Source: Cristatella mucedo
Taxonomy: Eukaryota > Bryozoa > Phylactolaemata > Cristatellidae
Direction of reading: 5' to 3'
Length of the DNA: 64,000 nt
NCBI GenBank assembly: GCA_009760855.2
Contig: WPIO01000064.1
Coordinates: 1-64,000, forward strand
The notes beneath the pieces were generated by a model, which saw only the letters and a list, made by a program, of their open reading frames with translations, ran no database searches and was not told where the DNA came from. Numbering within the stretch: position 1 is the first letter of the stretch; every line of letters starts with the position of its first letter. Shown piece after piece: positions 8,866 through 51,366 of this stretch. The position numbers were made by a program, and so were the translations under genes.

Positions 8866-9696
8866 CTAACATATTTTACAATCAAACTCTTTCCAAACAT
8901 AATTTGCTTTTTTATAACTTTCATCGGATATACCAGTCATGTAAACACTTGAATACAAATCATCTTTACTCGGAAGAGATGAAGTGAAAAACTTATCAAA
9001 AGAATCCATGAACTCGTAAGGATATTCTCCTTTAGTTGCTAACATATTAAGGTTTTTATTTGGATAAAGTTCACTTACAACTTTATTAGAAATTGGAAAA
9101 TAATCAATAGTTTTACCCATTGTTGACGCTATAAAATTTAATGAACCAAGCATGAATTGTGCACTATCCTTAAAAAAAATATCTTTAACCCTTAACATCA
9201 TATACTTCTCAAGATTATTAGCTGTTAATTGTGCTTCAACACTAAAATTTTCAAGAGCTTTAACAATTATGTGTGAGTCGTATCCTCTAAAATTGTGAAA
9301 TATAACAGGAAGTTGCCATCTTCTAAAGTTAACTCCAGCTTTTAAGTTACAAATATGGTGCGCTGGGCCTCTATATTTATTTGTTAGATGACAGTGATCA
9401 CGAACTTTCCTCAAATCACTTACTTTTGAATTGAATGGCTCTTTACACATCCGACAGAATAAAGCATTTTCATATTCATCATATTCACTTTCAGTTAAAC
9501 TATCCATTTTACTTTCTCCACTATGTTCAATCAATCTGCTTTTCAAAAAATCTGATAACTCAAATAATCTTCGAAGAAACTTAACAACACAATCAGATCC
9601 AACATTAATAAACCTATCAAAAACTTCCCCCTTCCAATCAACTATAATAAAAGCAGCTGAACGTGGTGTGTATTGAAGAATTTTCTTGTTTTTCAA
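8866..9696 (-). CDS. PolB fragment: endonuclease-VII-like Cys/His module and exonuclease II
   Basis: An open block of about 276 codons. Near its start it carries a zinc-ribbon-like CRMC pair, then VRDHCHLTNKYRG and AHHICN, the pattern of recombination endonuclease VII / HNH-like modules. FHNFRGYDSHIIVKAL follows, the second exonuclease motif. The module sits between exonuclease motifs I and II, as in many Polinton-type polymerases. Confidence 0.8.
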   Translation of the reverse strand: MKNKKILQYTPRSAAFIIVDWKGEVFDRFINVGSDCVVKFLRRLFELSDFLKSRLIEHSGESKMDSLTESEYDEYENALFCRMCKEPFNSKVSDLRKVRDHCHLTNKYRGPAHHICNLKAGVNFRRWQLPVIFHNFRGYDSHIIVKALENFSVEAQLTANNLEKYMMLRVKDIFFKDSAQFMLGSLNFIASTMGKTIDYFPISNKVVSELYPNKNLNMLATKGEYPYEFMDSFDKFFTSSLPSKDDLYSSVYMTGISDESYKKANYVWKEFDCKIC

Positions 9697-10770
9697 TTAT
9701 ACACTCAAAATCTGCATAACAAACGTATGGGCATGTAATAAGATGTTTGAAAGAATCAAACTTAATAAACTTACTATCACCATGTGGCATTAGATAAACA
9801 GTGCTTTCAGAGTTCATACTTTCACATATTTCTAAATGGTCATTTGCTTGTTTTTTATCAAAGAATCTATTTAAGCATCTATGACAATAATACTGTTTTC
9901 CTCCAGAGTTTGTTGGTCTACATAATGAATTAAAATTACTAATCAAATTAGAATGTTCTTTTTTACCTTTAACAACTAGCAAAATATTTACATGTCTACC
10001 TTCTTTTTCATCTGAGTTTTTTTACAACTCTCAGTGGTGAAACCCTTGATTCTTTATACCCACATGAATAAAAATTTATACTAACATTCATTGCTTTCTC
10101 TAATTTATTAACGTCTTTAACCATACTACTGGGTTTAAAGACCTTAAAACACACCACAAAGCGCAAAACTCATCTTTAAGATTTTTTAAATCAATTACAC
10201 ACTTTTTATTAACAAGATATTCAGGTGTTTCAATGTATGTACCACCACTTAAAGGTATGTATTTAGAAATAACAACAGAGAATGAATAATAACCAATAAA
10301 TAACCATCCAGAACCAACATTTCTTTCTACTAACATCTCAGAATTAGTTCCTAAAGAAAGCATTACTTTTTCATATATTGAGTTAGATGATTCACTATCC
10401 ATCGTTAACATTGATTTTGATTGTGCTCCTTTTTTTCTATGTCTCCATTATTAAACATTCTCATGTCGAATGGTATTTTAAAATGAACTCTAACAAACCT
10501 CCATGAACTTCTAACTCTGTCAAGTAATTCATTTGTTTGATACCTAAGAGACTCTTTAAGTGACTCAAAGTCTGCATAAGTTTTTTTTGATTTATAAGAA
10601 AAAGTTAAAGTATTTCCACTACCAGAAACAACAGGTTCTATGAAACCAACTTTGTTTAGTCTTCCTTTTTTTCCAACGTATTTTCTACTTGATGGCTTGA
10701 AATCAATGTTCATTAACCTTCTAGATTCGAAAGAGAAAGAATTCCTTTGACCTACTCGAGAAGACATTTG

Positions 10771-10777
10771 CTATATA
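10771..10777 (-). promoter_or_regulatory. TATATAG start-proximal motif of the polymerase
   Basis: TATATAG in coding orientation, three bases upstream of the ATG at 10,767. Confidence 0.55.
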
Positions 10778-10819
10778 AGGTAATATATTTATGCCAATTG
10801 ATGATGATTTGAATTTAGT

Positions 10820-10930
10820 GATGATAGAATGTTTCCTTTTACGATATCGGATAATTTTTTTCCAACCGAAGGTGAAACCGAGGTTGGGAAAAAATTAGAC
10901 GATGTCGGAAAAGGGGACATTCCTATCATC
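10820..10930. repeat. 48-bp inverted repeat (hairpin) at the edge of the viral-like block
   Basis: The arm at 10,820-10,867 pairs with 10,882-10,930 at about 41 of 48 positions, leaving a 14-base loop. Both arms contain a CCTTTT-CGA-ATCG-TAATTTTTT core ending in CCAACC. It lies just upstream of the polymerase start and exactly where AT-rich sequence gives way to GC-rich host repeat. It could be a terminal repeat relic of the element, a fold-back MITE, or two joined termini. Confidence 0.8.
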
Positions 10931-10932
10931 AA

Positions 10933-11196
10933 GCGTGCTATCCAGCTCCGCTAGGGCCTTGGTCACTCGTTACCTTGCGTGCGTGGCAGCATCGCCGGAG
11001 CACGCCTGCAACAATCCAGGTGCATAAATCGGCGAGACCGGGAGCCTCCAACACCACGACTTACTCGGCCAAGTTCTCCTACCCAAGAGCCCCGGTGACC
11101 TAACGTCACCGCACATGCCATACGTCCCAGCCGGCCTAGCCGGTGACCCTTACCCTCAGAGCCGCCCGGTCCCAGCCAACCAAACCTAGCCTGGAT
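10933..11196 (+). repeat. Interspersed GC-rich repeat R1, copy 1
   Basis: Shares most of its length with 48,852-49,131. Both begin GCGTGCTATCCAGCTCCGCT and end near CCAAACCTAGCCTGG. No coding content or family is recognised. It begins three bases after the hairpin and is followed directly by a LINE fragment. Confidence 0.75.
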
Positions 11197-11199
11197 ACA

Positions 11200-11795
11200 C
11201 AGTTACCATATTCCACCACTTCTTGCCGACCTGCACTTGCTCCCAGTCAAGCAACGCATCGACTTGAAGATTGTATCACTAACTTTCAGGTCCTTTCATT
11301 CTTAGGCTACAACCTACCTATTAGATCTTCTTCCGCACCAGCTCAGCATCGCACAACCTGCGTTTAGGAATCCAAGTGTTTAACTATACCTCATAAAAAC
11401 TTCAAATCCTTTGGAGACCGTGCCATTAGTTCGTATGCTCCCAAAGTCTGGAACTCAATCCCGACCTGCGTCACGGAATCTCCTAACTTGTCCACGTTTA
11501 AAAAGAAACTAAAAACGTACCTTATTATCGCAGCATTTTGTGGGTTCCTACGATTCGTCCTTTATGTGCTATTGCGAGCTGACAATGACGCATGCTGCCC
11601 CCAACCATACTTGTATGCTGACCCTGTGCATGTCACCCCTAACCATGTTACTCTTTTTGTTTATTGAGCATGCTACCACTAACCGTTCGATCGTGCTTTC
11701 TTTGCAGCAAATGTTAAGTGCCTGGAAAGAGACTGATTTCTCTGAGGAGGCTTTATCAAAAGAACTATTATCACTATTATTAATTGTGAATGCTC
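11200..11795 (+). mobile_element. LINE family A fragment, 3' end
   Basis: C-terminal reverse-transcriptase region ([11 protein letters not shown]-like, then FGDRA-like, with frameshifts) plus 3' UTR ending in a short ATT-rich tail. Strongly diverged from the 25.9-kb copy. Confidence 0.75.
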
Positions 11796-12480
11796 AAAAT
11801 AACATTTAAAATTGGGACTCATATTTTGAAATACAAATATATTATCCATGTAAAGCGATTCGGTCAGCAACCGCCAGGTAACTTTGGCTCATTTCCGACA
11901 CTAATTATTTCTAGGAGCTGAACAGATTACTTCCATAAACAGCCAGAGCGTCGGCTCATCCTCTGAGTATACCGATATTGCATGTTATGTATGAGCTGTT
12001 AGTGTGTATGAGCTGTTAGCTATCCTTGCACTGATATTGCATGAGCTGTTAGTTATCCTTGTTGACGGATTTTGGCGGAGTTTGACTCTTGTTATTTACT
12101 TTCATTGTGAAAGACCGAAGCTCAGGCACAGACATTGCTGGTATCAATTCAGCTTATGCTTATACACTTCATTCGATTGCTCAGCCTGTCGGGCTGTGGC
12201 TTCACTTTAGACGAGTATTGCCAGTAATTATGTGCGTGTAAAGGTCTTAAAAGTAAGCAGGATAAAACACCGCAGACATGAGTTACTCCTCGGATAAAAC
12301 ACCACGTTAACATCCGCGGAGAGCAGAAATGAATGCCGGCCGAAACAGCAAAATTAGAATCCTCTCACGGCAGTTGCTTGAGGTCACATGTGGACCCACT
12401 AGCTACTGTGAAAGTCACCGGCCATGCAGGCGTTTGATTCTTAGTAGCCATCGTTATCCCCTTACTCCTTACCACAACTG
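11796..12480. other. Unassigned, upstream of ACE
   Basis: No gene or known repeat is seen. A short imperfect direct repeat around TATGAGCTGTTAG lies near 11,990-12,055. The ACE promoter and any 5' UTR should be here, but no convincing core element can be named. Confidence 0.4.
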
Positions 12481-12627
12481 ATGCCGCTTGGTGCATGCTA
12501 CATTTTCCACGAACAGCTCAAGCGTGGGCTAGTTTATCAGTCTCAAACAGTCGCACAACAGTGGCGGCCCTGCGAAGTGGACGCGAGCGCAGGGAGCTGT
12601 CGAATTTTGTCGTCGAGCGTGATCGCC

Positions 12628-43842
<31,215 letters not shown>

Positions 43843-44104
43843 GAAGCACAATAGTTACTGCGATCAAATTGGAGCCCGGAGGTTACATTTCAGCAACAAA
43901 TCAAATAAAGATAGCCCCCTGCACAGTTCAGGTTGATTTCCCTCTTGCGATCATAAGCAAGGCAAGCCTTGTAGTCGTGATCACGAATGGATTATCTTTG
44001 TTTTTATCAAAGCCAATACCAGCATATTATTTAGTCGTAAGACACGTGACATTAAGCCGCATTTGAAACAAGCAGTGATCTATCGCTTGAAATGTGAATG
44101 CTTT
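43843..44104. other. Unassigned, possible ACE 3' UTR
   Basis: Nothing firm. No clear AATAAA cluster was chosen. Confidence 0.3.
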
Positions 44105-44107
44105 GTA

Positions 44108-44690
44108 ATGTAATGTATCTCCATCTGTAACTCCACATAGCCGAAAAAACTGTGTGGGTGTTACGCAGGAGAGTTTTGCACAGCGAGCTCATAGCCTAAG
44201 CGGCTCTTGGCATGCATTCGGTAGCCAACAGACAATCTCACGCAGCAGAGAGAAAGTGAGAAGCATAGCTGAGTCATGAAAGCAGCTGAGGTAGTGAGTA
44301 GCATGCAAGTAGCAGCTCAGGACGGCTCGAAATGATGTGCCATAGTCGGCAGCAGGAGAGTAGCTGTTGTTGCGCAAGAATCGTGGAAGTGAGTTCTGCA
44401 GTCTAGGACCGGCAGAGCTCAAGCTTTTGTCGCCAACGGTCTTTAAGCGGAGGAATGGAGCAGCTAATTTATTGTCCATATAGGACCTGAGGGCACGAGG
44501 AGGCTGAAACAGGTACAAACTGAAACTGGTACAGCAGTTCAGGTAGGGAAAAAAGAGCCAAGCTGTGGTGGGCCTTGTGGGTCAGCCTAAGAACTTTGAA
44601 CTGTATCCGTTAATCAACCGGCAGCCATCCAAGCTCTTTCAACAAAGGAGACACTTGGTCAAACTTCTGGGATTTGTAAACCATGTTATG
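44108..44690 (-). mobile_element. LINE family B fragment, 3' end
   Basis: Begins at the GTAATGTATCTCC terminal motif. Encodes AAPFLRLKTVGDKSLSSAGP on the minus strand. Frameshifted. Confidence 0.82.
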
Positions 44691-45530
44691 GATGGTTAGG
44701 TATTTGCAAAAATAATAGTTAAATATGCATATAGTACACAAAGATACTGTTACTAGGCACTTTAGATATGTTTAAAAGAAACCATTCAATATGTTATTGA
44801 TTACGTGCTCAACATCAGAACGCACAAGCCTGCAGGTGGGTCTGAGGGGTGGCCACGCCCACGCAGTTCTAAGCCCCAGAAGGACTTACACCACTTCGCC
44901 CGGCCAACGGGCGGGCTGTCTACAGGCTCATCTGGCACTGCAGTCGGGCGGTATGGCTAACTAAGCTGAATTTAATTGCAACGGGTCAGCTGCGGTCGCG
45001 TGAACCACTAATCCTGCAGCTAAAGCCTTTCTGCTTGTCTACTGGCTTGTGTGGACACTACCCACTTACCGCTTGTGCACGCGCTAACCCCTCGCTCTTC
45101 TCCTCTCACTCACACACTCTTTTCTCTCATGGCACTCCGGAGCTGCTTACACGACAGCTACCATATATTCGAATGTACGCTCGCTGGCTTGCGTTGCCAG
45201 CGCATTTTACAATACAGCCGCCATCGCCATCATCACCAACACAACTCGCTTGTGGGGGGCTACCCTCTTCGTCGCACCGCCATCGCTTCGCGAATGAGCC
45301 CCTGCAGGTCATCAGCTTCCCTTTGGATGTCGTCAAATTATGGCGTGATGTTAGTCGGTAGCATTTTGTGCTTCAGGATAATAGTACTTAAAGGCATAGT
45401 CTGTAAAAGATTTGACGATAGTTTGGGGTATAATAAAACGAGCCGAGTCAAAGGAGCGGGAAGCTCAACGGTGGGCCGGTGGGTCGGCCGGTTCGAGGGA
45501 ATGGACTAACCCGAAGGCGAGTTTCAGAAT
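44691..45530. other. Intergenic, unassigned
   Basis: No repeat or gene recognised. ORFs of 108-152 codons lack domains. Confidence 0.35.
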
Positions 45531-46930
45531 CACGACGTCAATGCGCTGCTTGATAGAGAGCCGGAGCTGACTGGTGAGTAGTGGTGTAATTCTACAGCCG
45601 CGACCTTAACTTGAGACAAGCCTAGCTGCAGAGTTTTGTACCATTTGTAAGCGTCTTATTGCACAGGTAGGAAAATCTGCAAGTCACGATTTACTGAAGT
45701 CAAGTCGTTATGTCACGAACTGATGTACGTGGCTGGCTGCTCTGTCCTTATTTTCGCAGGCTCGAGTTTTGCAATGCTACGTAGGTGAAAGTAGTAGAAT
45801 TGACAGTGTAGTTGATCTACCTAGCTATCACAAAATCATTTGAAGAGGTCACACAGACTAGAGCAGATACCATTTGAGATAAGCTGGCCGAGAGCCTATT
45901 GTGATTTTTAGGCTTTCCAACTTCTGAGTAACCCTAGGCTTTCCAATAACTAGTAAGTTCATTTTATTCTCATTTAACTTTATAAATTTTGCTTCCAGAG
46001 CCGAGCAATTGTTAGCAACAATGCTTCAAGCAAGCTGTAAATTCAATGGGCATGAAAATAACGTAAGATCAAAACGTAAGTACCGTGGTGTCATCTACAA
46101 AAACATGAAAGCCCAGATCGTGTTTGTCAATAAAGCCGGCCTGAAGGAGAGAATACATTTTAAAAATAAGTGTTAATAGAGCAGATGTCTGTGGTGCCCC
46201 ATACTTTAAAGGCTAACTAGATAACCGGAGCCTTTGAATCTATGCTCAGAATTCTATAAAAAAGAGAGGACTTGAATCATGGATGCATAATGCATATGAT
46301 GCCTAGGTGAGACAATAGGCGCCCTAAATAGATTTGGTTATCAACGATATCGAAAGCTACTAAGACAACCAGCAGAACCAGGACTAAATCTGCCAATAGA
46401 TTCAGCAGAACTAGCTGGTAGATTCTGCTGAAGTCGGCATTGCTGATAAATTCATCGTGCACTCGTGGCTGCGGTGACTATGCAGGGTGATTCGTTCCAA
46501 AACCCACATGAAATTTAAACTATTCGAAGCTTCCAGATATTTTTAACTGGGTTGAAACTACTGATTCCATTGTCTATAAGTGATAGTGTCTTTAATTAGA
46601 ACAACAATAGGGTGAATAGGTGGAAGTTCTCCTGGTCCAGTTTGTACTTCGTTTGAGTGATCTGACGATAGCCTCTTGGAAAAACGCTGGTGCAATACCG
46701 GAGGCTAAATTCATATTCAATACTCGAGTTATGCAGCTGTATGTATATGGAACTCAGAAAGCGAGCAATTGATGTAGGGTATAGATGATCTGCAGTGCGC
46801 TTAATCTCGGAGGTCGATCTCGAGATCAGGAGAAGAGTGGCTTGAAGGAAGGTAAACATTGAAGTTGGGCAGGAAACGCAATTTGAAGATTCCACGGATA
46901 ATGCCAACTTGCAAACGGGCGAATTCTTTG
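45531..46930 (-). mobile_element. LINE family A copy, old
   Basis: Strongly diverged RT read on the minus strand, from the VKQRID region (45,545) through the motif A region (VAFDIVDN, about 46,330) to LDQENF (about 46,640). Confidence 0.65.
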
Positions 46931-48441
46931 CTTTGGCAAATCTCGATTCACTGTAAGGATATCAAGACTGAGTGCTGACTTGCATACTTTTAATGAGATG
47001 GCAGATGGTCGACATAAGTACTTTTGAGTTTCGGGGATGGAGTGACCTACAATAAACCTCGTCTGACAGTAGAAGGAAAGTCTGTTCTTATTTCATTCCT
47101 ATTCATTCTCAAGATTTCGTTAAGTATTCCTAGCTAGTTTAACATCTTTAGTAAAATAAGTTTGTCTGAGTGAGGGCGTACAATTTGCTTAGAAGACCAA
47201 ACGTGTCCTAAATATCTGCAAGTGTTTTTTTTTCTAAGTCAGAGCTCGTCATATGGTTAATTAAGCAGAATTGAAAGGTGAAGGCGAGAAGGTCGAGGCC
47301 TTTTCAGAAACGGTGTCGCTTATTAATAAAGGTTTATTGCACAGTGAGCGAGGATTCCATGATTCAGCTCTTAGGCAATTAATTCCAGAAGAAAGAATGT
47401 CTTGCGCCCGTCCAGATTGAAAGGCATGCATAAGATATAACGCTCACTAAAATAGTCGCAAGCAATGAGGCTAGCACAATTGTACGTAGCTGCTAAGGGT
47501 CCACAGAAGCTATCAGCACTTCATGGAATCGGTTGTTCAGAGCTTGCTGCGAGGGCATAAATCCAGCATAAACCCTTTACTTCAAAGAGAGAACTTGCAG
47601 CGATGCTAGTCCTTGGCGACGCTAGACGCTAGACCTGAGTCCTTGGCGTCGCCTGACCTGACGCCGGCGAAGTTGGCACCTCGAAGGACGGCTAAACGAG
47701 TAACAGACGCTGCTTTGACAAACGCGCGTACTCCGACGCCGGCAGAGTATGGCAGCCATAGGACGGCACCATACCTGAATACGACAAGTCTACGTCCTAA
47801 GCGTTGAACAGTCTGTTCGACAGTCACAGAGGGCCACCTGTGTAGAGTACTAGCCATAGCGCAGAGCACTCTAGAAGCTGGAAGCCAAGACTACAGCTGA
47901 CGTGACAAATCCGGTTCCAGCGGGTTGTCTGTCATTCGGGAGCCTCTGATAATCCCCGGGTCGGACATAATCTGGCCGACGCGGCACGCCAAGATTTCAT
48001 TCAGTAAAAGGAGAGCATGCCGTCGCGGTCTAGCCACGTTCGAGTACTCGAGCGAGCTGGCAGAACGAGAGCTGCAAATCGCACGGGCCACACATGGCAG
48101 CCTCTAGCGGCCAGCCCTTCGCTATCGGTTCTCTCTCTCTCTGGCGTCATTCACGTTAACATCGAACTCGAACGGGACTCTACATCACCCAAATATTGGC
48201 GGCTGATCAGGCTCGCACCACAGGGCTAGTTTAATTGTATGCAGTGGCGTAGTGAGACCTGTCGGAGCTCGGAGACAAATCTGCAAATAGCTCCTCCCCT
48301 TGTCAAAACATCGGTGCAAAATAGCTCCACGATAGATGAAATGCAAAAAGCGCACGCTAGCAGGTATATCAAGTCAAGGAAGTTTTATAAACTGTAGCAA
48401 AGGTACATTTAGCCATCGCAGCTTCAATTTAGGTAAACTTT
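46931..48441. other. Intergenic, unassigned
   Basis: 47,600-48,230 is GC-rich with small overlapping ORFs and no domain. A CCTTGGCG-type direct repeat lies at 47,608-47,655. Confidence 0.35.
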
Positions 48442-48726
48442 TCAAGTCTTGAACGTGGACAATTGGTCAATTGCAGTTTGAAAGTAAATACTTTCCAGAG
48501 TTTCTTTCTTTATGCTTAGCAAGGCCAAATCGGAAATTCGATCTTGCCTCATTGATGCTCTCAAATAAAACGGGATTATCTTCAGCTTGCTAAATGAACT
48601 TTCACAACTGGCAACTGACAAAGCTATGGTGAGAGGGACTTGCAAGGCAACTCTCAAATTAGGAAACACATCTTCTCCATAACTGAAAGTGAAGGGCACG
48701 AGTGTCAGTGGAGTTTTTTTGCCAAG
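48442..48726 (-). pseudogene. hAT transposase C-terminal dimerisation-domain remnant
   Basis: Encodes ALQVPLTIALSVASCESSFS, then KLKIIPFYLRASMRQDRISD and LALLSIKKE, the typical C-terminal hATC domain of hAT-superfamily transposases and their MYM-type relatives. No catalytic region is present. It is an orphan fragment in the intergenic stretch. Confidence 0.85.
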
Positions 48727-48851
48727 TCGTGACCTGTGGCAAGAAGCATTTTACAGTCGTACATTTCGCCGTACAGCTCCGTTCCATCACAGTTTGAAAA
48801 ATTGACAACTCGCTACAGGGGGAACGCGGAATATTCAAGCCGTTACAACGA

Positions 48852-49131
48852 GCGTGCTATCCAGCTCCGCTCGGGCCTTGCTGGGTACTCGTCGCCTTGC
48901 GTGCATAGCCGCATCGCCAGAGCACGTCTGCACCCATCCAGATGCATAACTCGGCGAGACCGGTAGCGTGGAACAACATGACTTAGTCGGCCAACTTCCG
49001 TTACGCAAGAGCCCCGGTGACTTCTCATCACCGCACATCGGGCCATGCCAACAGGTCAGACCCCGGCCCAGACGTCGACCCCCATCACACCACAGCCGTC
49101 CCGTCCCAGCCAACCAAACCTAGCCTGGGTA
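48852..49131 (+). repeat. Interspersed GC-rich repeat R1, copy 2
   Basis: Second copy of the repeat at 10,933-11,196, same orientation. Confidence 0.75.
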
Positions 49132-49299
49132 CATATTCAAGCGACGATTGGGAATTTTGGTGTGACATACGGAACAGCAAATAACAGGAGCAAAATTCCG
49201 ACTGTTTTGAGGAAGAATAGACCAGTCACGTCCTGTTAACTGCATGCCCATTAGCAAGTTGCTTCTTGAACCAGGCTGTGCTCATAGTTAGACCACCTT

Positions 49300-49655
49300 T
49301 TTCAGCTATTGGGCCTTATTTGTTCTGAAACAGGCTTGATCCTCGTAGCAATAGTTTAGTTCGAAGTTGCTGCAGAATGGCGTGTAAAACAGAGGTTTGG
49401 TCAAACTTCAGGTAACCAGAACCATTCAGGTTCGGCACTTGGAAAATTGCAGTGAATTCCATATACTCTTTTCTTCTGGTAGTGCTTGCACCACCCCGTG
49501 GGCCAAATGGTGAAATGGCCTCCGTCCTCGCAGAGTAAAGCTTCTTTTTTCCAATAGATTTCACCTAGAAGAGTGTTTGTTTGTTTCACCAGTATTGTCA
49601 TGCTTTCTACCTTCACTATTTCCATTTTCTTCCCTGTTTTTATCACTGTCTCCAT
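49300..49655 (-). other. Unassigned ORF region
   Basis: An 84-codon minus frame with an aromatic- and Cys-containing middle (WCKHYQKKRVYGIHCNF) has protein-like composition. I cannot assign it. It may belong to the nearby hAT remnant or be chance. Confidence 0.25.
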
Positions 49656-49930
49656 CCTGCCTGCTTTCGTGCTCCTCTAACTATTCTTCCCTATTTCCTC
49701 TGCGATTGTCAACATTTTCCTGGTGTTTCTCTGTGCCTTCACTGTTTTTTTAAGCTTTGCCTTCTTCAAGAAACCGTTTACCACTTTTCCGGATTAGCTT
49801 GCTTCTTTGGTCTCATCAAGCTTTCGTGTTCTGTGCTCGGCTCTACTTGCCTTTTTCCTCGGGGTGACCACAACTGTACAAAAGTACTGAGTATCCGCAG
49901 TTACAATGCAGTTCCCCCGGGCTGACCTGG

Positions 49931-50118
49931 ATAAATAAATAAATAAATCCTAGCTGATTTAACAGCCTCTTTTTGTATAGCAACAGAAGAGCCTTGACAG
50001 CTATCACCACTGCTTGCAGTGGCGATAAAGGATCGCCTACTAAAGGATTCGAACCCGTGACCTCGGGGCCAAGGTCGTGAAAAGCAACCGCCTTACCTAG
50101 TGAGCCATTACGGCTCAC
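49931..50118 (-). mobile_element. tRNA-derived SINE-1
   Basis: The (TAAA)n tail at 49,931-49,947, the body GCTATCACCACTGCTTGCAG, and a tRNA-like head ending TGAGCCATTACGGCTCAC, all read in reverse. Confidence 0.88.
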
Positions 50119-50930
50119 CGAAGTATCACTGACCGCGATTGACCGACGACTCCGTCTCCGAATGAAGAGGTTGAGCCTGAAGGGAGCTTGACAAAATGGC
50201 TTTGGGGAAGATCGGAAGTGCCGACGTCGTTTACATGCTGGCACCAGGAGACTCGATGGGCGCAATGTCTCCTGCTGGCTGAATCCGCTTTGCAGCCAAT
50301 GGGTCAGGCGGTTCCACCTTGACCTGCACACAGGTCACAACGTCTATTTTCGGAGCTTCAGACCACTGCTGATTGGCTGAGTATCACGTGTACGTACTCC
50401 AATTGGCCTCTGCCAAGGCCACATCTGCTACGGCTGATCAGTAAGAGATCGTGAATAGAAGCCCCTAGTATTAAGATTAGTATGCACGATGGCTTGCTCA
50501 GCCAATAGTAATCATTTAGGACTGCTATATATTGGACTAGTATGTCACCTATTCTTTATCCGTATCTGTTACAGTTTACGTTCTGTTTGTCGGCTGCGTT
50601 ACGAAACAGTAATTTTCTCAACCATTGACTGATGAATGGCTTCACGGCAGCACTGCGTTTCACATCTCTAAGTAGCATACAACCTAAAATATTAAATTTC
50701 ACTAATCACTTACTCAAACTTACTATTTTTTCGACGAACAGTCCGAGTGAGAATCAGAAAATATCCTGTCAAGAACAATGCATGGCCCGGATGAGCTATG
50801 GCGTGTGCGATAGGCTGGCCCAGCCAGCTAAGCTTATCTCGTTCTAAATCTGTAAAATGTTTAACTTGCTCAGTCAGCAATAGTCAATTCCATTAAAACA
50901 AGGAGTTGCTTGAAATCAAGATTGGTATTC
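50119..50930. other. Intergenic, unassigned
   Basis: Nothing recognised. Confidence 0.35.
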
Positions 50931-50934
50931 GTAC

Positions 50935-51366
50935 CTAGCTGAACTGCTACATCCGTTTCAGCCTGTTCGTGCCCTGAGGTCCTGTGTGGACAATAAATTA
51001 GCTGTCCCATTCCTCCGCTTAAAGACAGTTGGCGGCGGAAGCTTTAGCTCTGCAGGTCCTAGACTGTGGAACTCGCTTCCACAATTCTTACGCAACGACA
51101 ACTACTTACCTACTGCCGACTATGGCACATCTTTTTCAGCGGTCCTGAGCTGCTACTTCTATGCTACTCACTACCTCAACTGCTCTCCTGACTCTGCTAT
51201 GCTTCCCACTTTCTCTTTGTTGCGTGAGACGATGTCTGTTGGCTACCGAATGCGTACCGAAAGCCGCTTAGGCTGTGAGTGCGCTATACAAAACTCTGCT
51301 GCGTAACACCCACATGGTCTTTATGACTTTGTGGAGTTACAGACGGAGATACATTACATTACATTA
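50935..51366 (+). mobile_element. LINE family B fragment, 3' end
   Basis: Encodes DNKLAVPFLRLKTVGGGSFS, then WNSLPQFLRNDNYLPTADYG to the natural stop, then the UTR and an ACATT-repeat tail at 51,350-51,366. Confidence 0.88.

Larger units (their letters stand above)
7234..10767 (-). pseudogene. Protein-primed family B DNA polymerase (Polinton/adintovirus type), frameshifted
   Basis: A polymerase gene of about 3.5 kb that would replicate a linear DNA element from a protein primer. In order: an N-terminal region starting MSSRVGQRN (10,767), a segment with CVIDLKNLKDEFCALW (about 10,180), paired Cys/His motifs, the exonuclease I motif YADFE (about 9,710), an endonuclease-VII-like Cys/His module (CRMC then RDHCH and HHICN, about 9,320-9,460), the exonuclease II-like FHNFRGYDSH, and polymerase motifs DATSLYP (about 8,545), KLIMNSFYGK (about 8,050) and YTDTDSL (about 7,750). 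The end keeps the usual ALSPFESKRY...AYGH ending. The frame is broken near 10,430 (A7 run), 10,125, 10,020 (T8 run), 9,690, 8,870 and 8,640, plus an in-frame TGA at 8,365-8,367. The start is supported by TATATAG three bases upstream. Order and motifs match Polintons and adintoviruses; bidnavirus-like origin is a less likely alternative. Confidence 0.88.

Noticed and set aside
45051-45509. 152-codon ORF
   Set aside because: No recognisable domain or splice context; composition resembles translated noncoding DNA.
49843-50331. 162-codon minus ORF
   Set aside because: Half of it is a translated SINE-1.
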